Shown: positions 7,745 to 15,960 of the stretch, one piece after another
Layout of the letters: the number at the start of each line of letters is the position of its first letter
Numbering within the stretch: the stretch's first letter is position 1
Assembly: GCA_963582345.1 (NCBI GenBank)
Contig: CAUZSN010000011.1
Coordinates: 1-42,130 of the forward strand
Source of the DNA: CAUZSN01 sp963582345
Lineage (GTDB): Bacteria > Planctomycetota > Planctomycetia > Planctomycetales > Planctomycetaceae
Direction of reading: 5' to 3'
DNA: 42,130 nucleotides
The notes under the pieces: generated by a model
Seen by the model: the letters and a program-made list of their open reading frames with translations, nothing else
What the model was told of the DNA's origin: nothing
Database searches by the model: none
Made by a program: the position numbers and the translations under genes

Positions 7745-8710
7745 TCATCGCGAAATGGCCGCTGGACCATTCGTTCGCAGGTTGCCCGTCTGAAATGATT
7801 CAGCCATTGCCAAGGGAACCTCGGCCTCGGCCAACACGACTGTGGCACGATTTTCTTCAGTCAGGCCCTGCATCTCCTGCTCGGCAGCGGCGGCCTCAGC
7901 ACGGCGTTCTTCGGCCTTGGCCCGAGCGACACGCATGTCGGCTTCCGCCTGGTCGGCCTGCAGCCGAGCTCCCACATTTTCCCCGACATCGATGTCGGCA
8001 ATGTCGATCGATACAATTGCGAACGCCGTTTGCGAATCCAAGCCCTTCTTCAAAACGGTCTTTGCAATGAGTTCTGGACTGGCTAAAACGTCCCGATGCG
8101 ACACGGACGAACCAATAGCCGACACAATTCCTTCGCCGACACGAGCAATCACGGTTTCTTCCGTCGCCCCGCCGACCAATTGGTCCAAGTTAGTCCGCAC
8201 GGTTACTCGAGCCCGCGCCTTCAACTGGATGCCGTCCTTCGCCACCCCATCTAGCGTCAGCCTTCCATGCCGGCTTGGATCGGGACAATCAATGACTTTT
8301 GGATCGACGCTAGTTTTCACTGCTTCCAGAACGTTGCGTCCTGCCAAATCGATGGCTGACGATGTATTCCAATTCAGATCAATTTTGGCTCGATGCGCGG
8401 CGATCAACGATCGCACTACGCGCAACACGTTTCCGCCAGCCAAGTAGTGGGCCTCCAGATTCGGAGTGGTAACGTCAGTCAATCCCGCCTGAATGGCCAT
8501 GATTTTCGCGTCGACGATCACATTAGGATTGACCTTGCGCAGCGACATCAGGATCAGGGTAAAAGGTCCAATTTGTGCAGATGAAAAATATGCCCGGATC
8601 CACAACTTGAAGTACTTGGCGAACATGGCAAGGAATGTTAGCACCAACAAACCCAACAGAACCAAGGCTACTAGAAAGACAATGCCGCCGCCACTAGAGG
8701 AATTAGGCAT
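7745..8710 (-). CDS. floA: Flotillin-like membrane scaffold protein FloA (SPFH family)
   Basis: A 321-residue FloA-type flotillin. Residues about 10-35 form the single hydrophobic membrane hairpin (GIVFLVALVLLGLLVL). The long SPFH domain follows (NPNVIVDAKIMAIQAGL, LKARARVTVRTNLDQLVGGA, IGSSVSHRDVLASP), then IDIADIDVGENVGARLQADQ and the EA-rich coiled-coil heptads (RAKAEERRAEAAAAEQEM). FloA organises membrane microdomains and oligomerises through the EA repeats. The start ATG 8710 is supported by AAGGAG 5 nt upstream. The tail is odd: after VPLAMAESFQTGNL, where FloA normally continues with a G(I/V)MDY segment and about 25 more residues, it ends after only about 12 unrelated residues. No nfeD partner gene is adjacent. 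Confidence 0.92.
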   Translation of the reverse strand: MPNSSSGGGIVFLVALVLLGLLVLTFLAMFAKYFKLWIRAYFSSAQIGPFTLILMSLRKVNPNVIVDAKIMAIQAGLTDVTTPNLEAHYLAGGNVLRVVRSLIAAHRAKIDLNWNTSSAIDLAGRNVLEAVKTSVDPKVIDCPDPSRHGRLTLDGVAKDGIQLKARARVTVRTNLDQLVGGATEETVIARVGEGIVSAIGSSVSHRDVLASPELIAKTVLKKGLDSQTAFAIVSIDIADIDVGENVGARLQADQAEADMRVARAKAEERRAEAAAAEQEMQGLTEENRATVVLAEAEVPLAMAESFQTGNLRTNGPAAISR

Positions 8711-8934
8711 GGGTGCTCCTTGCACGTTGTTAAGTCGGTGGTTACCACCGGTTGACAAATCGAGCGATTGAATACTAGGACGCGGAGTCATTCTATCCAA
8801 ATCACTGCGATTTTCAAACTTTTTCCGAAATCGATGCAGGTCCGGACTGATTTGTTTTGGATTTGGTATTCGTTATCACAGTGCGTATTCTCAACTGTTA
8901 GTCTACAATCGAGGCAATCACGAGGGAGCACACC

Positions 8935-9396
8935 ATGAGCCCAGAAAAGAAAATCACCGAACTCAATTTACAACTGCCCGTATCTCCCGTGGCAGGCGGA
9001 ACGTACAAGCCAATCGTCCAAGTCGGCGACATCTGCTATGTTTCAGGTCACGTACCGATCCAACCGGACGGAACGATGATCACCGGGAAAGTGGGAGCCG
9101 ACTTGAACGAAGAAGAAGCTAATACCGCCGCCCGCGTTGTGGGACTGGCCATGCTTTCCGCCCTGAAAAATCATCTCAGCAGCCTGGACCGAGTAGATCG
9201 ATTTGTCAAGGTTCTGGGAATGGTCAATGCCACACCCGATTTCGCCGCTCATCCGACTGTGATCAACGGCTTTAGCGACTTAATGGTCGAAATTTTTGGC
9301 GATGCTGGACGCGCCGCCCGCAGCGCAGTCGGAGTGGCTTCACTGCCCTTCAACATCCCCGTCGAGATTGAGGCGATCATTCAGGTAACACAGTAA
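8935..9396 (+). CDS. RidA/YjgF/UK114-family protein
   Basis: A 153-residue member of the RidA superfamily, of the slightly longer subgroup (about 150 residues). It shows YVSGHVPIQPDG, TAARVVGLAMLSALKNHL, VKVLGMVNA and the C-terminal GRAARSAVGVASLPFNIPVE. The Arg in GRAARSAVG corresponds to the residue that in RidA binds the substrate carboxylate and is needed for imine/enamine deaminase activity. True RidA hydrolyses reactive 2-aminoacrylate-type intermediates formed by PLP enzymes; the longer subgroup is less well characterised. GAGGGAG stands 6-7 nt before ATG 8935, a strong start. It converges with an aminotransferase gene 100 bp downstream. Confidence 0.92.
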   Translation: MSPEKKITELNLQLPVSPVAGGTYKPIVQVGDICYVSGHVPIQPDGTMITGKVGADLNEEEANTAARVVGLAMLSALKNHLSSLDRVDRFVKVLGMVNATPDFAAHPTVINGFSDLMVEIFGDAGRAARSAVGVASLPFNIPVEIEAIIQVTQ

Positions 9397-9496
9397 TGTT
9401 CAGCGGATCGGGCTGGACATCAGGCCTCAACACAGGTTTGGGAAGAAATCTAGAATGGCGGGTCTCGGAAGCCTGCGTCTACATCTGACCTCGTTT

Positions 9497-10654
9497 TCAG
9501 GACGAGGAATATTCAATGATCATGTCACAGATTCGGTGTAGACCTTCGCGGATGTCTTGTTCGCTCGCAGCGATGGAGACGCGAACATGATCATGGCACA
9601 TGTTTCCGAATGTTTTTCCTGGAGCTACAGCGACTTTTTTTTTCTCAAGGAGACTGATGGCGAAATCGCGTGAGTCCATACCGGTTGAGGAGATGTCGAC
9701 GAGTAGGTAGAAGGCACCGCCCGGCGTGTACCGGTAAAATCCGTACTTGCGTAGCACATCCAGTGCCACATCGCGCCGGGCTTTGTAACAGTCGCGCATT
9801 TTGCACACGCTGTCTTGCGGCCCTTCCAATCCTATCGCCGCGGCTAACTGGGCGAACCCGACCCCACAAGAGACGATGGGCTCTTGCAGCTTAGTGGCCA
9901 GTTCTACGTAGTCAGGTCGGGCGCGTGTAAAACCGATCCGATAGCCTGTCATGGCATAGGTCTTCGACATGCCGTTGACAATCAGTGTGCGCTCATCCGT
10001 GTCGAAGGATAGGGCACTGATGTACTGATGGTCAAAGACGATTTCTCCGTAGATTTCGTCCGAAAGGACATAAAGATCGTGATGGCGCGCGAGGTCCATC
10101 AGCCCTTGTACGATGTTGGACGGGTAGACTTGACCGGTGGGATTGGAAGGATTGCAGCTCACCAAGATCTTTGTCCTGGGCGTTACCAGGCTTGCCAATT
10201 CATCTAGGGATGGTAGGAACTGATTTTGTGGGCGAAGGTTGTAGAAGACAGGAATGCCATGCAGCAGGGATACCGCCATGCGGTAGTTGGGCCAGCCTGG
10301 ATCCGGCAGTAAGACTTCGTCGCCGGGTTCCAAGAGAGCCATGAACGCAGTTGCCACGCTCATCACAGCACCTTGCGTGACAAGGACGTTTTCCAATTTC
10401 GTCGTCACTCCTGTCTTCCGCTCGAAGTAGCGCGCCGCCGCCGCCCGCAACTCGGTGATTCCGGAGTTAGCGACGTATTTGGTGTGGCCATCGCGTACAT
10501 ATCGGCACGTCGCTTCGACGATGTGGGGTGGCGTGGGAAAATCTGGCTGACCGACCTCCAGGTGGATCACTCCCTCGATATTTTCCGAGAGGACCATGAT
10601 TTCTCGTATTCCGGACCGTGGCATCTCTCGAGCTAATTTGGCGAATGGTTTCAT
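9497..10654 (-). CDS. Class I/II PLP-dependent aminotransferase
   Basis: A 385-residue fold-type I aminotransferase of the aspartate-aminotransferase/AlaA-like group. Visible are VGQPDFPTPP (substrate pocket), SCNPSNPTG with the PLP-contacting Asn171, SDEIYG with Asp199 and Tyr202, the Schiff-base Lys231 in NGMSKTYAMTGYRIG, and Arg239. Full length, no missing catalytic residue. The exact amino acid (aspartate, alanine, aromatic) cannot be read. ATG 10654 is the only reasonable start; the ribosome site is weak. It lies 24 bp downstream of the aspartate-dehydrogenase-like gene on the same strand, so the two form an operon, probably interconverting aspartate and oxaloacetate or iminoaspartate. 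Confidence 0.92.
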   Translation of the reverse strand: MKPFAKLAREMPRSGIREIMVLSENIEGVIHLEVGQPDFPTPPHIVEATCRYVRDGHTKYVANSGITELRAAAARYFERKTGVTTKLENVLVTQGAVMSVATAFMALLEPGDEVLLPDPGWPNYRMAVSLLHGIPVFYNLRPQNQFLPSLDELASLVTPRTKILVSCNPSNPTGQVYPSNIVQGLMDLARHHDLYVLSDEIYGEIVFDHQYISALSFDTDERTLIVNGMSKTYAMTGYRIGFTRARPDYVELATKLQEPIVSCGVGFAQLAAAIGLEGPQDSVCKMRDCYKARRDVALDVLRKYGFYRYTPGGAFYLLVDISSTGMDSRDFAISLLEKKKVAVAPGKTFGNMCHDHVRVSIAASEQDIREGLHRICDMIIEYSSS

Positions 10655-10678
10655 CTAGATACTTTTCGCGATTATCTT

Positions 10679-11476
10679 TCAACGTAAATATATACCCGGC
10701 CCCGTTGAGCCGATCATCTGGACCGTGTTGAAAATAGACGCTGGAGCACTCGCACCTGTGACGCCGGTAATGCCCTCAACTCGCGCGACGTCCAATGTAA
10801 TGCCACCGCCCTTGGCATGAATTTCCACTGTGGCCGTGTTCCATTTTGGATTGACGACTAGCGTCGAGTGAGTACGGTCAAAGCCAATGCCGGCGTAGGC
10901 AATCGCGGCCAGAGTATTGGTATTGCGGGGAAACAGCGGACAGACACCGCGGGTTGGTCCGTCGTAAAGCACCTGCTCTTCGGTGACGTTGTCGGGGTTT
11001 ACGCCGGCGGCCGCGCAGTCCACGTTTTTGGGCGGTTTTTTCATGACCGTTCGCACTTCCTCCCAGACGTCCCGGTTTTCAAAGAGTGCATCCATTCCCA
11101 CCGCACCCCCATGCGGAAGGAAGACTCGAGTCCCATGCTTGCGCGTAGTCTCCTCAAGCATCTTCTCAATCTTCTGATCGGCCAAGGCCGTCACAGAGAT
11201 GAGCATGTAATTGGTCTTCTGTAAAAAAGCCTCTCCCCACTTGCGGGTTACATCCGGATGTGCCAACTCCACGACGAGATCAGCATCCCTTGCTTCAAAG
11301 GTACTGAGATCGTTTAGAACTAAATTTTCCGGTAGTCCCAAGAGTCGATCTTCAATCTGATCGTGCACGAATACTACTTCCATACCGTTGTTCGGATCCT
11401 TGTCGATCATCTGATGAACGGACGAACCGATCTGGCCGTAACCAATTAATCCGATACGCGTCGTCTTGTGTGGCAT
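10679..11476 (-). CDS. Aspartate dehydrogenase-like NAD(P)-dependent oxidoreductase (NadX family)
   Basis: A 265-residue protein with an N-terminal Rossmann fold (RIGLIGYGQIGSS, residues 6-18) followed by the aspartate-dehydrogenase C-terminal domain: PHGGAVGMDAL, the KKPPKN loop, GPTRGVCPLFPRNTNTLAAIAYAGIGFDRTH and a C-terminal catalytic-domain strand with VEIHAKGGGITL. L-aspartate dehydrogenase converts aspartate to iminoaspartate and ammonia, or runs in reverse. In some bacteria it feeds NAD synthesis instead of NadB. ATG 11476 is chosen because AAGGAG lies 8 nt upstream; the GTG nine bases earlier overlaps that site. First gene of a two-gene operon with the aminotransferase. Confidence 0.87.
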   Translation of the reverse strand: MPHKTTRIGLIGYGQIGSSVHQMIDKDPNNGMEVVFVHDQIEDRLLGLPENLVLNDLSTFEARDADLVVELAHPDVTRKWGEAFLQKTNYMLISVTALADQKIEKMLEETTRKHGTRVFLPHGGAVGMDALFENRDVWEEVRTVMKKPPKNVDCAAAGVNPDNVTEEQVLYDGPTRGVCPLFPRNTNTLAAIAYAGIGFDRTHSTLVVNPKWNTATVEIHAKGGGITLDVARVEGITGVTGASAPASIFNTVQMIGSTGPGIYLR

Positions 11477-11753
11477 TCTTTGCACTCCTTGGTGATCCAG
11501 ATAAAAAATCTGCCGTGCCGTGGCGGATTATAGCACGCGCCGAGTTGATGCTGCGTGCACAACACCAATGCCATGGTAATTACGACATTATGACGACTTG
11601 AACGGATGAACGGAACGATTCGACTTTCCTTACGGTAAACAACTGTGTAATCTGCTTGCCGCGCGGTCAAAGGTTGGCTCCGGTAGTTCTGGAAAATCAG
11701 ATATTGCGAACGAAGCAACATCGCTGAACGCGGTCTGAAAGGATTCATGACCG

Positions 11754-13100
11754 ATGCAAGTTGATGTCGTTATTTTTGGCGGTGGAGCGGCAGGGCTGTG
11801 GCTGCTGGATGAATTGTTTTGCCGCGGCAGTCAGGTGCTACTGTTGGAAGCGGCCGAACTTGGTAAAGGACAAACAATCGCGGCTCAGGGGATCATACAC
11901 GGCGGACTTAAATACACGCTTCAGGGCCTGTTGACTCCGTCGGCCACACGGCTTTGCGATATGCCTGGCGTGTGGCGTGATTGTTTAGCCGGCCGGCGAA
12001 CGCCCGATCTCAGCGCCACGCGAATTCGCGCGAACTGTTGCTACCTGTGGCGATCCACACGAGTTGGATCTCAGCTGGGGATGATCGGCGCAAAATTCGG
12101 ATTGCACGTTGTCCCAAGATCATTGACCCGCGCCGAGCGACCTGCAGTTCTGTCGGCGTGTCCTGGCACTGTGGCTCAATTGGACGAACAGGTGATTGCA
12201 CCGAATAGTCTGATCGCTTGTCTGGCCGAGCGGCATCGAGATCGAATTTTGAAAATTGACAGCCGGCAAGGACTAGATTTTAAGCTGTCCGATCCCGGGC
12301 ACGTTGATTCAATTCGATTGATTGTCCCCGATTTGTTGAAGGCATCGCCGCTGCCGACCAAACCGGTCATGTCACAGTCAGCTGGGCAGCTGAACGTACA
12401 ACCGAAACAGGTCATTTTCACGGCCGGGTCGGGGAACGCCGACCTTCGTCAAAGAGTTGGTTTGAAGCAGGTGGCCATGCAGCGGAGACCACTGCATATG
12501 GTCATGCTGCGAGAATGCCGCCATCGCGACTCTGTTCGTGACAAGTTACCCCATCTGAACGGTCATTGTATTGACGGAACGAAAACTCGGGTGACGATCA
12601 CCTCGGACACTGATTCGGTTGGTCATACAGTCTGGCAGGTCGGTGGCCAGCTTGCCGAAGATGGCGTTGCGATGGACGAATTGTCTTTGATCGCGCATGC
12701 TAGATCGGAATTACAGGCGGTATTACCGAGCCTTGACCTTTCTCAGCTTGAATGGGCGACATACCGAGTCGATCGTGCCGAGCGGACTACGGAAAGGGGC
12801 GAACGTCCGGAAACCGTGCAGACTATTCACGAAGGAAACTGTACGACCGCCTGGCCAACCAAGCTGGCACTGGTGCCGCAGCTTGCGCGCGAATTAATCA
12901 CTCAGCTTCTGGCTTCAAACGTGACAAAGGACTCGCTGTCAACTTTGGGAAATTCTGAATTCGAGACAATGACCGACGCGGCGGTGTTGGCTGAGTGGTC
13001 TCGACCCGAAGTTGCGAAACCGCCGTGGGAGACAGGCCGAAACTGGCATCGTCTGGATGACGATCATTCAACACGTTACGGCACAATGAGAGTGGCTTAA
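11754..13100 (+). CDS. FAD-dependent oxidoreductase (glycerol-3-phosphate dehydrogenase/DAO-like)
   Basis: A 448-residue flavoprotein. The N-terminus carries the dinucleotide-binding motif VVIFGGGAAGLWLLDEL with an acidic end to the second strand (LLLEA), followed by the DAO-family GKGQTIAAQGIIHGGLKY segment. A second FAD-domain strand (VIFTAGSGNADL) lies near residue 222. The fold resembles the D-amino-acid-oxidase/glycerol-3-phosphate-dehydrogenase class; substrate unknown. AAAGGA lies about 11 nt before ATG 11754; an ATG at 11747 is in another frame and closes soon. The aldo/keto reductase gene starts 4 bp after its stop, so the two are an operon and may act in the same catabolic route. 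Confidence 0.83.
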   Translation: MQVDVVIFGGGAAGLWLLDELFCRGSQVLLLEAAELGKGQTIAAQGIIHGGLKYTLQGLLTPSATRLCDMPGVWRDCLAGRRTPDLSATRIRANCCYLWRSTRVGSQLGMIGAKFGLHVVPRSLTRAERPAVLSACPGTVAQLDEQVIAPNSLIACLAERHRDRILKIDSRQGLDFKLSDPGHVDSIRLIVPDLLKASPLPTKPVMSQSAGQLNVQPKQVIFTAGSGNADLRQRVGLKQVAMQRRPLHMVMLRECRHRDSVRDKLPHLNGHCIDGTKTRVTITSDTDSVGHTVWQVGGQLAEDGVAMDELSLIAHARSELQAVLPSLDLSQLEWATYRVDRAERTTERGERPETVQTIHEGNCTTAWPTKLALVPQLARELITQLLASNVTKDSLSTLGNSEFETMTDAAVLAEWSRPEVAKPPWETGRNWHRLDDDHSTRYGTMRVA

Positions 13101-13104
13101 CCAG

Positions 13105-13932
13105 ATGGCTTTGCGACCTTTGGGAACGACCGGCTTCGCTGTTAGCCCGATTGGGTTTGGGGCCTTCAAGATTGGTCGGAATCAAAACGTCAAGTACCCA
13201 CAAGGCTACGATCTGCCGAACAAAGCGACGGCCCATCGGCTGTTGAACGAGTTGTTGGATAACGGAGTCTGCTATGTCGACACGGCGCCCGCATACGGTA
13301 TGAGCGAAGAGCGCATTGGACAAGCCATCTCGCATCGAAAGAGCGAGTTCGTCCTGTCGACCAAAGTCGGCGAGACTTTCGAAGACAATAGATCATTTTT
13401 TGATTTTTCATCGGCTGCGATTCGCAACAGTATTTTGCGCAGCCAGGATCGACTAAAGTTGGATGTGCTCGATCTTGTGTTTATCCATTCGAACGGCGAC
13501 GATCTTCACGTCTTAAATCAAACCGAGGTCGTCTCCGCGCTACAAGACTTAAAGGCCAAGGGCACGATTCAAGCCATCGGATTTTCCGGAAAGACTGTCC
13601 AAGGCACCCGCGAATCACTGAGTTGGGCCGACGTGGTCATGGTCGAGTACCACATAAACGACGATTCTCACGACGATGTAATTGCCGAGGCGGCTGCTAA
13701 AGGTGTCGGGGTTGTCGTAAAAAAAGGTTTGGCATCTGGTCAATTGCCGGCCAGTAAGGCGATTCGATTCGTGTTGAGCAATAAGCATGTTAATACCCAG
13801 ATCATCGGCGGACTGAACTCGAATCACATCCGCGCCAATCTCGCCGTTGCTAACAGCATGCTGTTGAGTTTGGATTATTCGAACTCGCACTGCACCACAA
13901 GAAACGCGACGTCACCTTTCAGTCACCTTTGA
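13105..13932 (+). CDS. Aldo/keto reductase
   Basis: A 275-residue TIM-barrel NAD(P)H oxidoreductase with the complete AKR tetrad: Asp59 and Tyr64 in VDTAPAYG, Lys87 in STKVGE, His128 in VFIHSNG. The GFSGKT and KKGLASG segments and the C-terminal TQIIGGLNSNHI (cofactor-binding region) are where expected. It starts 4 bp after the FAD oxidoreductase gene and ends about 50 bp before nadD. It resembles the YghZ/L-galactose-dehydrogenase type, but substrate specificity is not deducible. The last 25 residues are low in family content. Confidence 0.9.
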   Translation: MALRPLGTTGFAVSPIGFGAFKIGRNQNVKYPQGYDLPNKATAHRLLNELLDNGVCYVDTAPAYGMSEERIGQAISHRKSEFVLSTKVGETFEDNRSFFDFSSAAIRNSILRSQDRLKLDVLDLVFIHSNGDDLHVLNQTEVVSALQDLKAKGTIQAIGFSGKTVQGTRESLSWADVVMVEYHINDDSHDDVIAEAAAKGVGVVVKKGLASGQLPASKAIRFVLSNKHVNTQIIGGLNSNHIRANLAVANSMLLSLDYSNSHCTTRNATSPFSHL

Positions 13933-13982
13933 TTTATTATGTTGGCGAGTGCCTAGCTATTTTCAATCAGCAATCGAAAATT

Positions 13983-14582
13983 ATGCGTTTGGGACTTTTT
14001 GGCGGTACCTTCGATCCGGTTCACATCGGGCATTTGCTGTTGGCCGAGCAGTGTCGCGAACAATGCGCATTGGACCAAGTGTGGTTTGTCCCATCCGGAA
14101 GACCGCCTCACAAGAATCAAGACAAGCTGACATCGGTGAAATCGCGATTGGATATGCTGGAGCTGGCCACGGCGGGATTCGGGGCGTTCGTGGTCAGTCA
14201 TCTGGAGCTTGAACGAGAAGGGCCGACCTATACCGTTGACACGCTCCAGCAATTGCAGGACGAGGATGCCAGTCGTGAATTGTTTTTTATGATCGGGACC
14301 GATTCGCTAGCCGATTTGCCAAACTGGCACAATCCGTCGCGGATTGCTCAATTGGCAACGATTGTCGTCGCCGACCGCGGCAATCAAACGATCCCGGATT
14401 TGCACTCTTTTGGCCCACAGTTGGAGGCCGATTTGCTATCGAAAATTCAATTCGTCACCATGCCTGGCATCGACCTCTCGGCTACCGATATCCGTCGTCG
14501 AATCTGCGAAGGGAAAAGCATCCGCTTCATGGTCAACCGTGCTGTTGAAGTCTACATCGCCGAACATCAACTTTACGGTTGA
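13983..14582 (+). CDS. nadD: Nicotinate-nucleotide adenylyltransferase
   Basis: A 199-residue NadD, which adenylates nicotinate mononucleotide to deamido-NAD. Motifs: GLFGGTFDPVHIGHLLLAE (the nucleotidyltransferase GxFxPxHxGH signature, residues 4-22), FVPSGRPPHK, FFMIGTDSLADLPNWH and the C-terminal IDLSATDIRRRI (the ISSTxIR motif variant). The start ATG 13983 places the first strand at the right distance; the frame is open further upstream to 13929 but without homologous content. Third gene of a short plus-strand run after the aldo/keto reductase. No RsfS or ProA gene, its common neighbours, is present. Confidence 0.94.
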   Translation: MRLGLFGGTFDPVHIGHLLLAEQCREQCALDQVWFVPSGRPPHKNQDKLTSVKSRLDMLELATAGFGAFVVSHLELEREGPTYTVDTLQQLQDEDASRELFFMIGTDSLADLPNWHNPSRIAQLATIVVADRGNQTIPDLHSFGPQLEADLLSKIQFVTMPGIDLSATDIRRRICEGKSIRFMVNRAVEVYIAEHQLYG

Positions 14583-14693
14583 CCTCCGTCACATGGAGCG
14601 TTTTCACGATTTGGTCCCTGCCGCATTCGCGGTCTGGTTGTGTTCTTCCGGGCTTCGCTTCTCTCACTCACCTGGTACAAAGGGGAGGTAGGT

Positions 14694-15139
14694 CAATCAT
14701 GGAAGACGTGAACCGTGTGGCGGAAGCATAGCCGTGTCTCGGTACAGCATGTGCAGCACCCCTTGCTTTTGAACTGCTGAATCAGATGGACAGACAAGCA
14801 GACGTTGCCGATATCTTATTCCAGTTGACAACGAGCCGGCCGGACATACTGGAGTTAGCACTGACGCCATGGCCCGGTCGTATGGATCAGTGCTATCGAG
14901 ATCCCATTGCCCGATGCGGAGTATCACCATCGTTTGTTTCATCTTTATGTCCAAGGACTGACACTCGGCACAGTTGGTCTCCAAAGTGTCATTTAGCGAA
15001 CCATGGTGTCAGCGCGGAATTCATACGAGAGATGGTGCGAAAAGCTGCGTTGTTTGCAGCCGACGAGTCCAGTGACAACATTGATGATCGACACCTGGAC
15101 GAAGCGATCCATACTGCGCTGGACGAGCGATTAGCGTAC
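14694..15139 (+). pseudogene. AAA+ ATPase remnant (Walker B to C-terminal lid)
   Basis: Reading through three breaks reconstructs the second half of an AAA+ ATPase module of the FtsH/CDC48 type. IMEDVNRVAEA (Walker B, about 14697) is followed by an in-frame TAG. Then come PLAFELLNQMDRQADVADIL and TTSRPDIL, ALTPWPGRMDQ (sensor 1 to arginine-finger region), an extra T at about 14891, IEIPLPDAEYHHRLF and LYVQGLTLGTVGLQSVI, another TAG, a 1-nt loss near 15003 that restores the frame, and GVSAEFIREMVRKAALFAADES plus DDRHLDEAI (lid domain). The N-terminal half with Walker A is absent. The frame runs into the antisense of the adjacent tRNA-Leu, so the natural C-terminus is lost too. Confidence 0.85.
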
Positions 15140-15142
15140 AAG

Positions 15143-15228
15143 TGGCCGAGGCGGGACTCGAACCCGCACACCGGTTACCCGATACGGGATTTTAAGTCCC
15201 GTGCGTCTGCCAATTCCGCCACCCGGCC
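15143..15228 (-). tRNA. tRNA-Leu (anticodon UAA)
   Basis: The reverse complement forms an 86-nt class II tRNA. Acceptor stem GGCCGGG/CTCGGCC (one G-U pair), TGGCGGAATTGGCAGACGC D-arm as in the other leucine tRNA of this window, anticodon stem CGGGA/TCCCG with loop CTTAAAA (anticodon TAA), long variable arm, T-loop GTTCGAGTC. Discriminator A, no encoded CCA. Confidence 0.95.
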
Positions 15229-15444
15229 TAACGTTTTCCAGGCTAATTCACATGTGGCGAATTCGCAATACTGAACTTCGACCTGCCGATCTCGCATGTC
15301 ACCCTCGTGGGACGCTATGTCAGTGGATAGTATGACGAAATTGATGTGGAGCCAATTCTGAAAGGATTTGTTCTAATGCGCTGAATATCGTTTCCAACAT
15401 TGATACAGACTAGACCGAGGGAATAAGTCAGTCCAGCACGTTTA

Positions 15445-15960
15445 TTATGGTTTTGCCAAGAGCATGTCGCGCACTCTACCCCTAAAGTCATGCACGGAAA
15501 TTTTCCCGCAATCCGATTCGCTGGACCCAATAGTTGCTACCACCTTTTGCTGATTATTGTAGACCCGAATGTGGCCACCAGCTTGGTCTCTGGTGGCTTC
15601 GATGTGCACCATCGTATTTCCTTTTGCATTGAACATGCGAAGTTCAGTCCCAGCTTTGCTCGTGACTATCCAGGCTTGGGGCTTGCCATTGAGCGACATG
15701 CCAAGCATCACATTGCCGTTCCGCGTTGCGAAAGTTCCAATTTCTTCACCATCGTCATTCGCCAACGTGAATGCTTTTGCACGAATCTCATTAGGAATCA
15801 TGGTTGAATCGTTTCTGTACCACGACACTGCCATCGGTAGATCAACAGTCCACACTACCGCTGCCAGTGCTAGGGCAAACGCCAATACCAAGCCCCATGT
15901 CATGCGTTGCCATAAGCGGCACGTGGCCTCAAGTGCAGTAAGCCGTTTTTCAATTGTCAC
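15445..15960 (-). CDS. Membrane-anchored hypothetical protein with beta-repeat ectodomain
   Basis: A 171-residue protein. It has a short N-terminal helix (TIEKRLTALEATCRLWQ), one membrane segment at about residues 20-38 (TWGLVLAFALALAAVVW), then an ectodomain built of short strand-turn units of the form I-R-A-K-x-F-T-L-x-(N/D)-D-x-G: KAFTLANDDGEEIGTF, GNVMLGMSLNGKPQAWI, ELRMFNAKGNTMVHI, HIRVYNNQQKVVATIG. Such repeats are seen in bacterial and phage-tail-like beta structures; no catalytic motif is visible. The GTG start at 15960 is preceded by AAAAGGAG 7 nt upstream and is clearly better than the longer in-frame reading to 16068. Function unknown; likely a cell-envelope protein. Confidence 0.75.
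   Translation of the reverse strand: MTIEKRLTALEATCRLWQRMTWGLVLAFALALAAVVWTVDLPMAVSWYRNDSTMIPNEIRAKAFTLANDDGEEIGTFATRNGNVMLGMSLNGKPQAWIVTSKAGTELRMFNAKGNTMVHIEATRDQAGGHIRVYNNQQKVVATIGSSESDCGKISVHDFRGRVRDMLLAKP

Noticed and set aside
7795..8447. Long plus-strand open frames opposite floA.
   Set aside because: Shadows of the floA coding strand; Arg/Ser/Pro-rich composition typical of antisense frames.
14697..14984. A 95-codon open frame on the minus strand.
   Set aside because: It is the antisense of the AAA+ relic; the plus-strand reading has clear family motifs.
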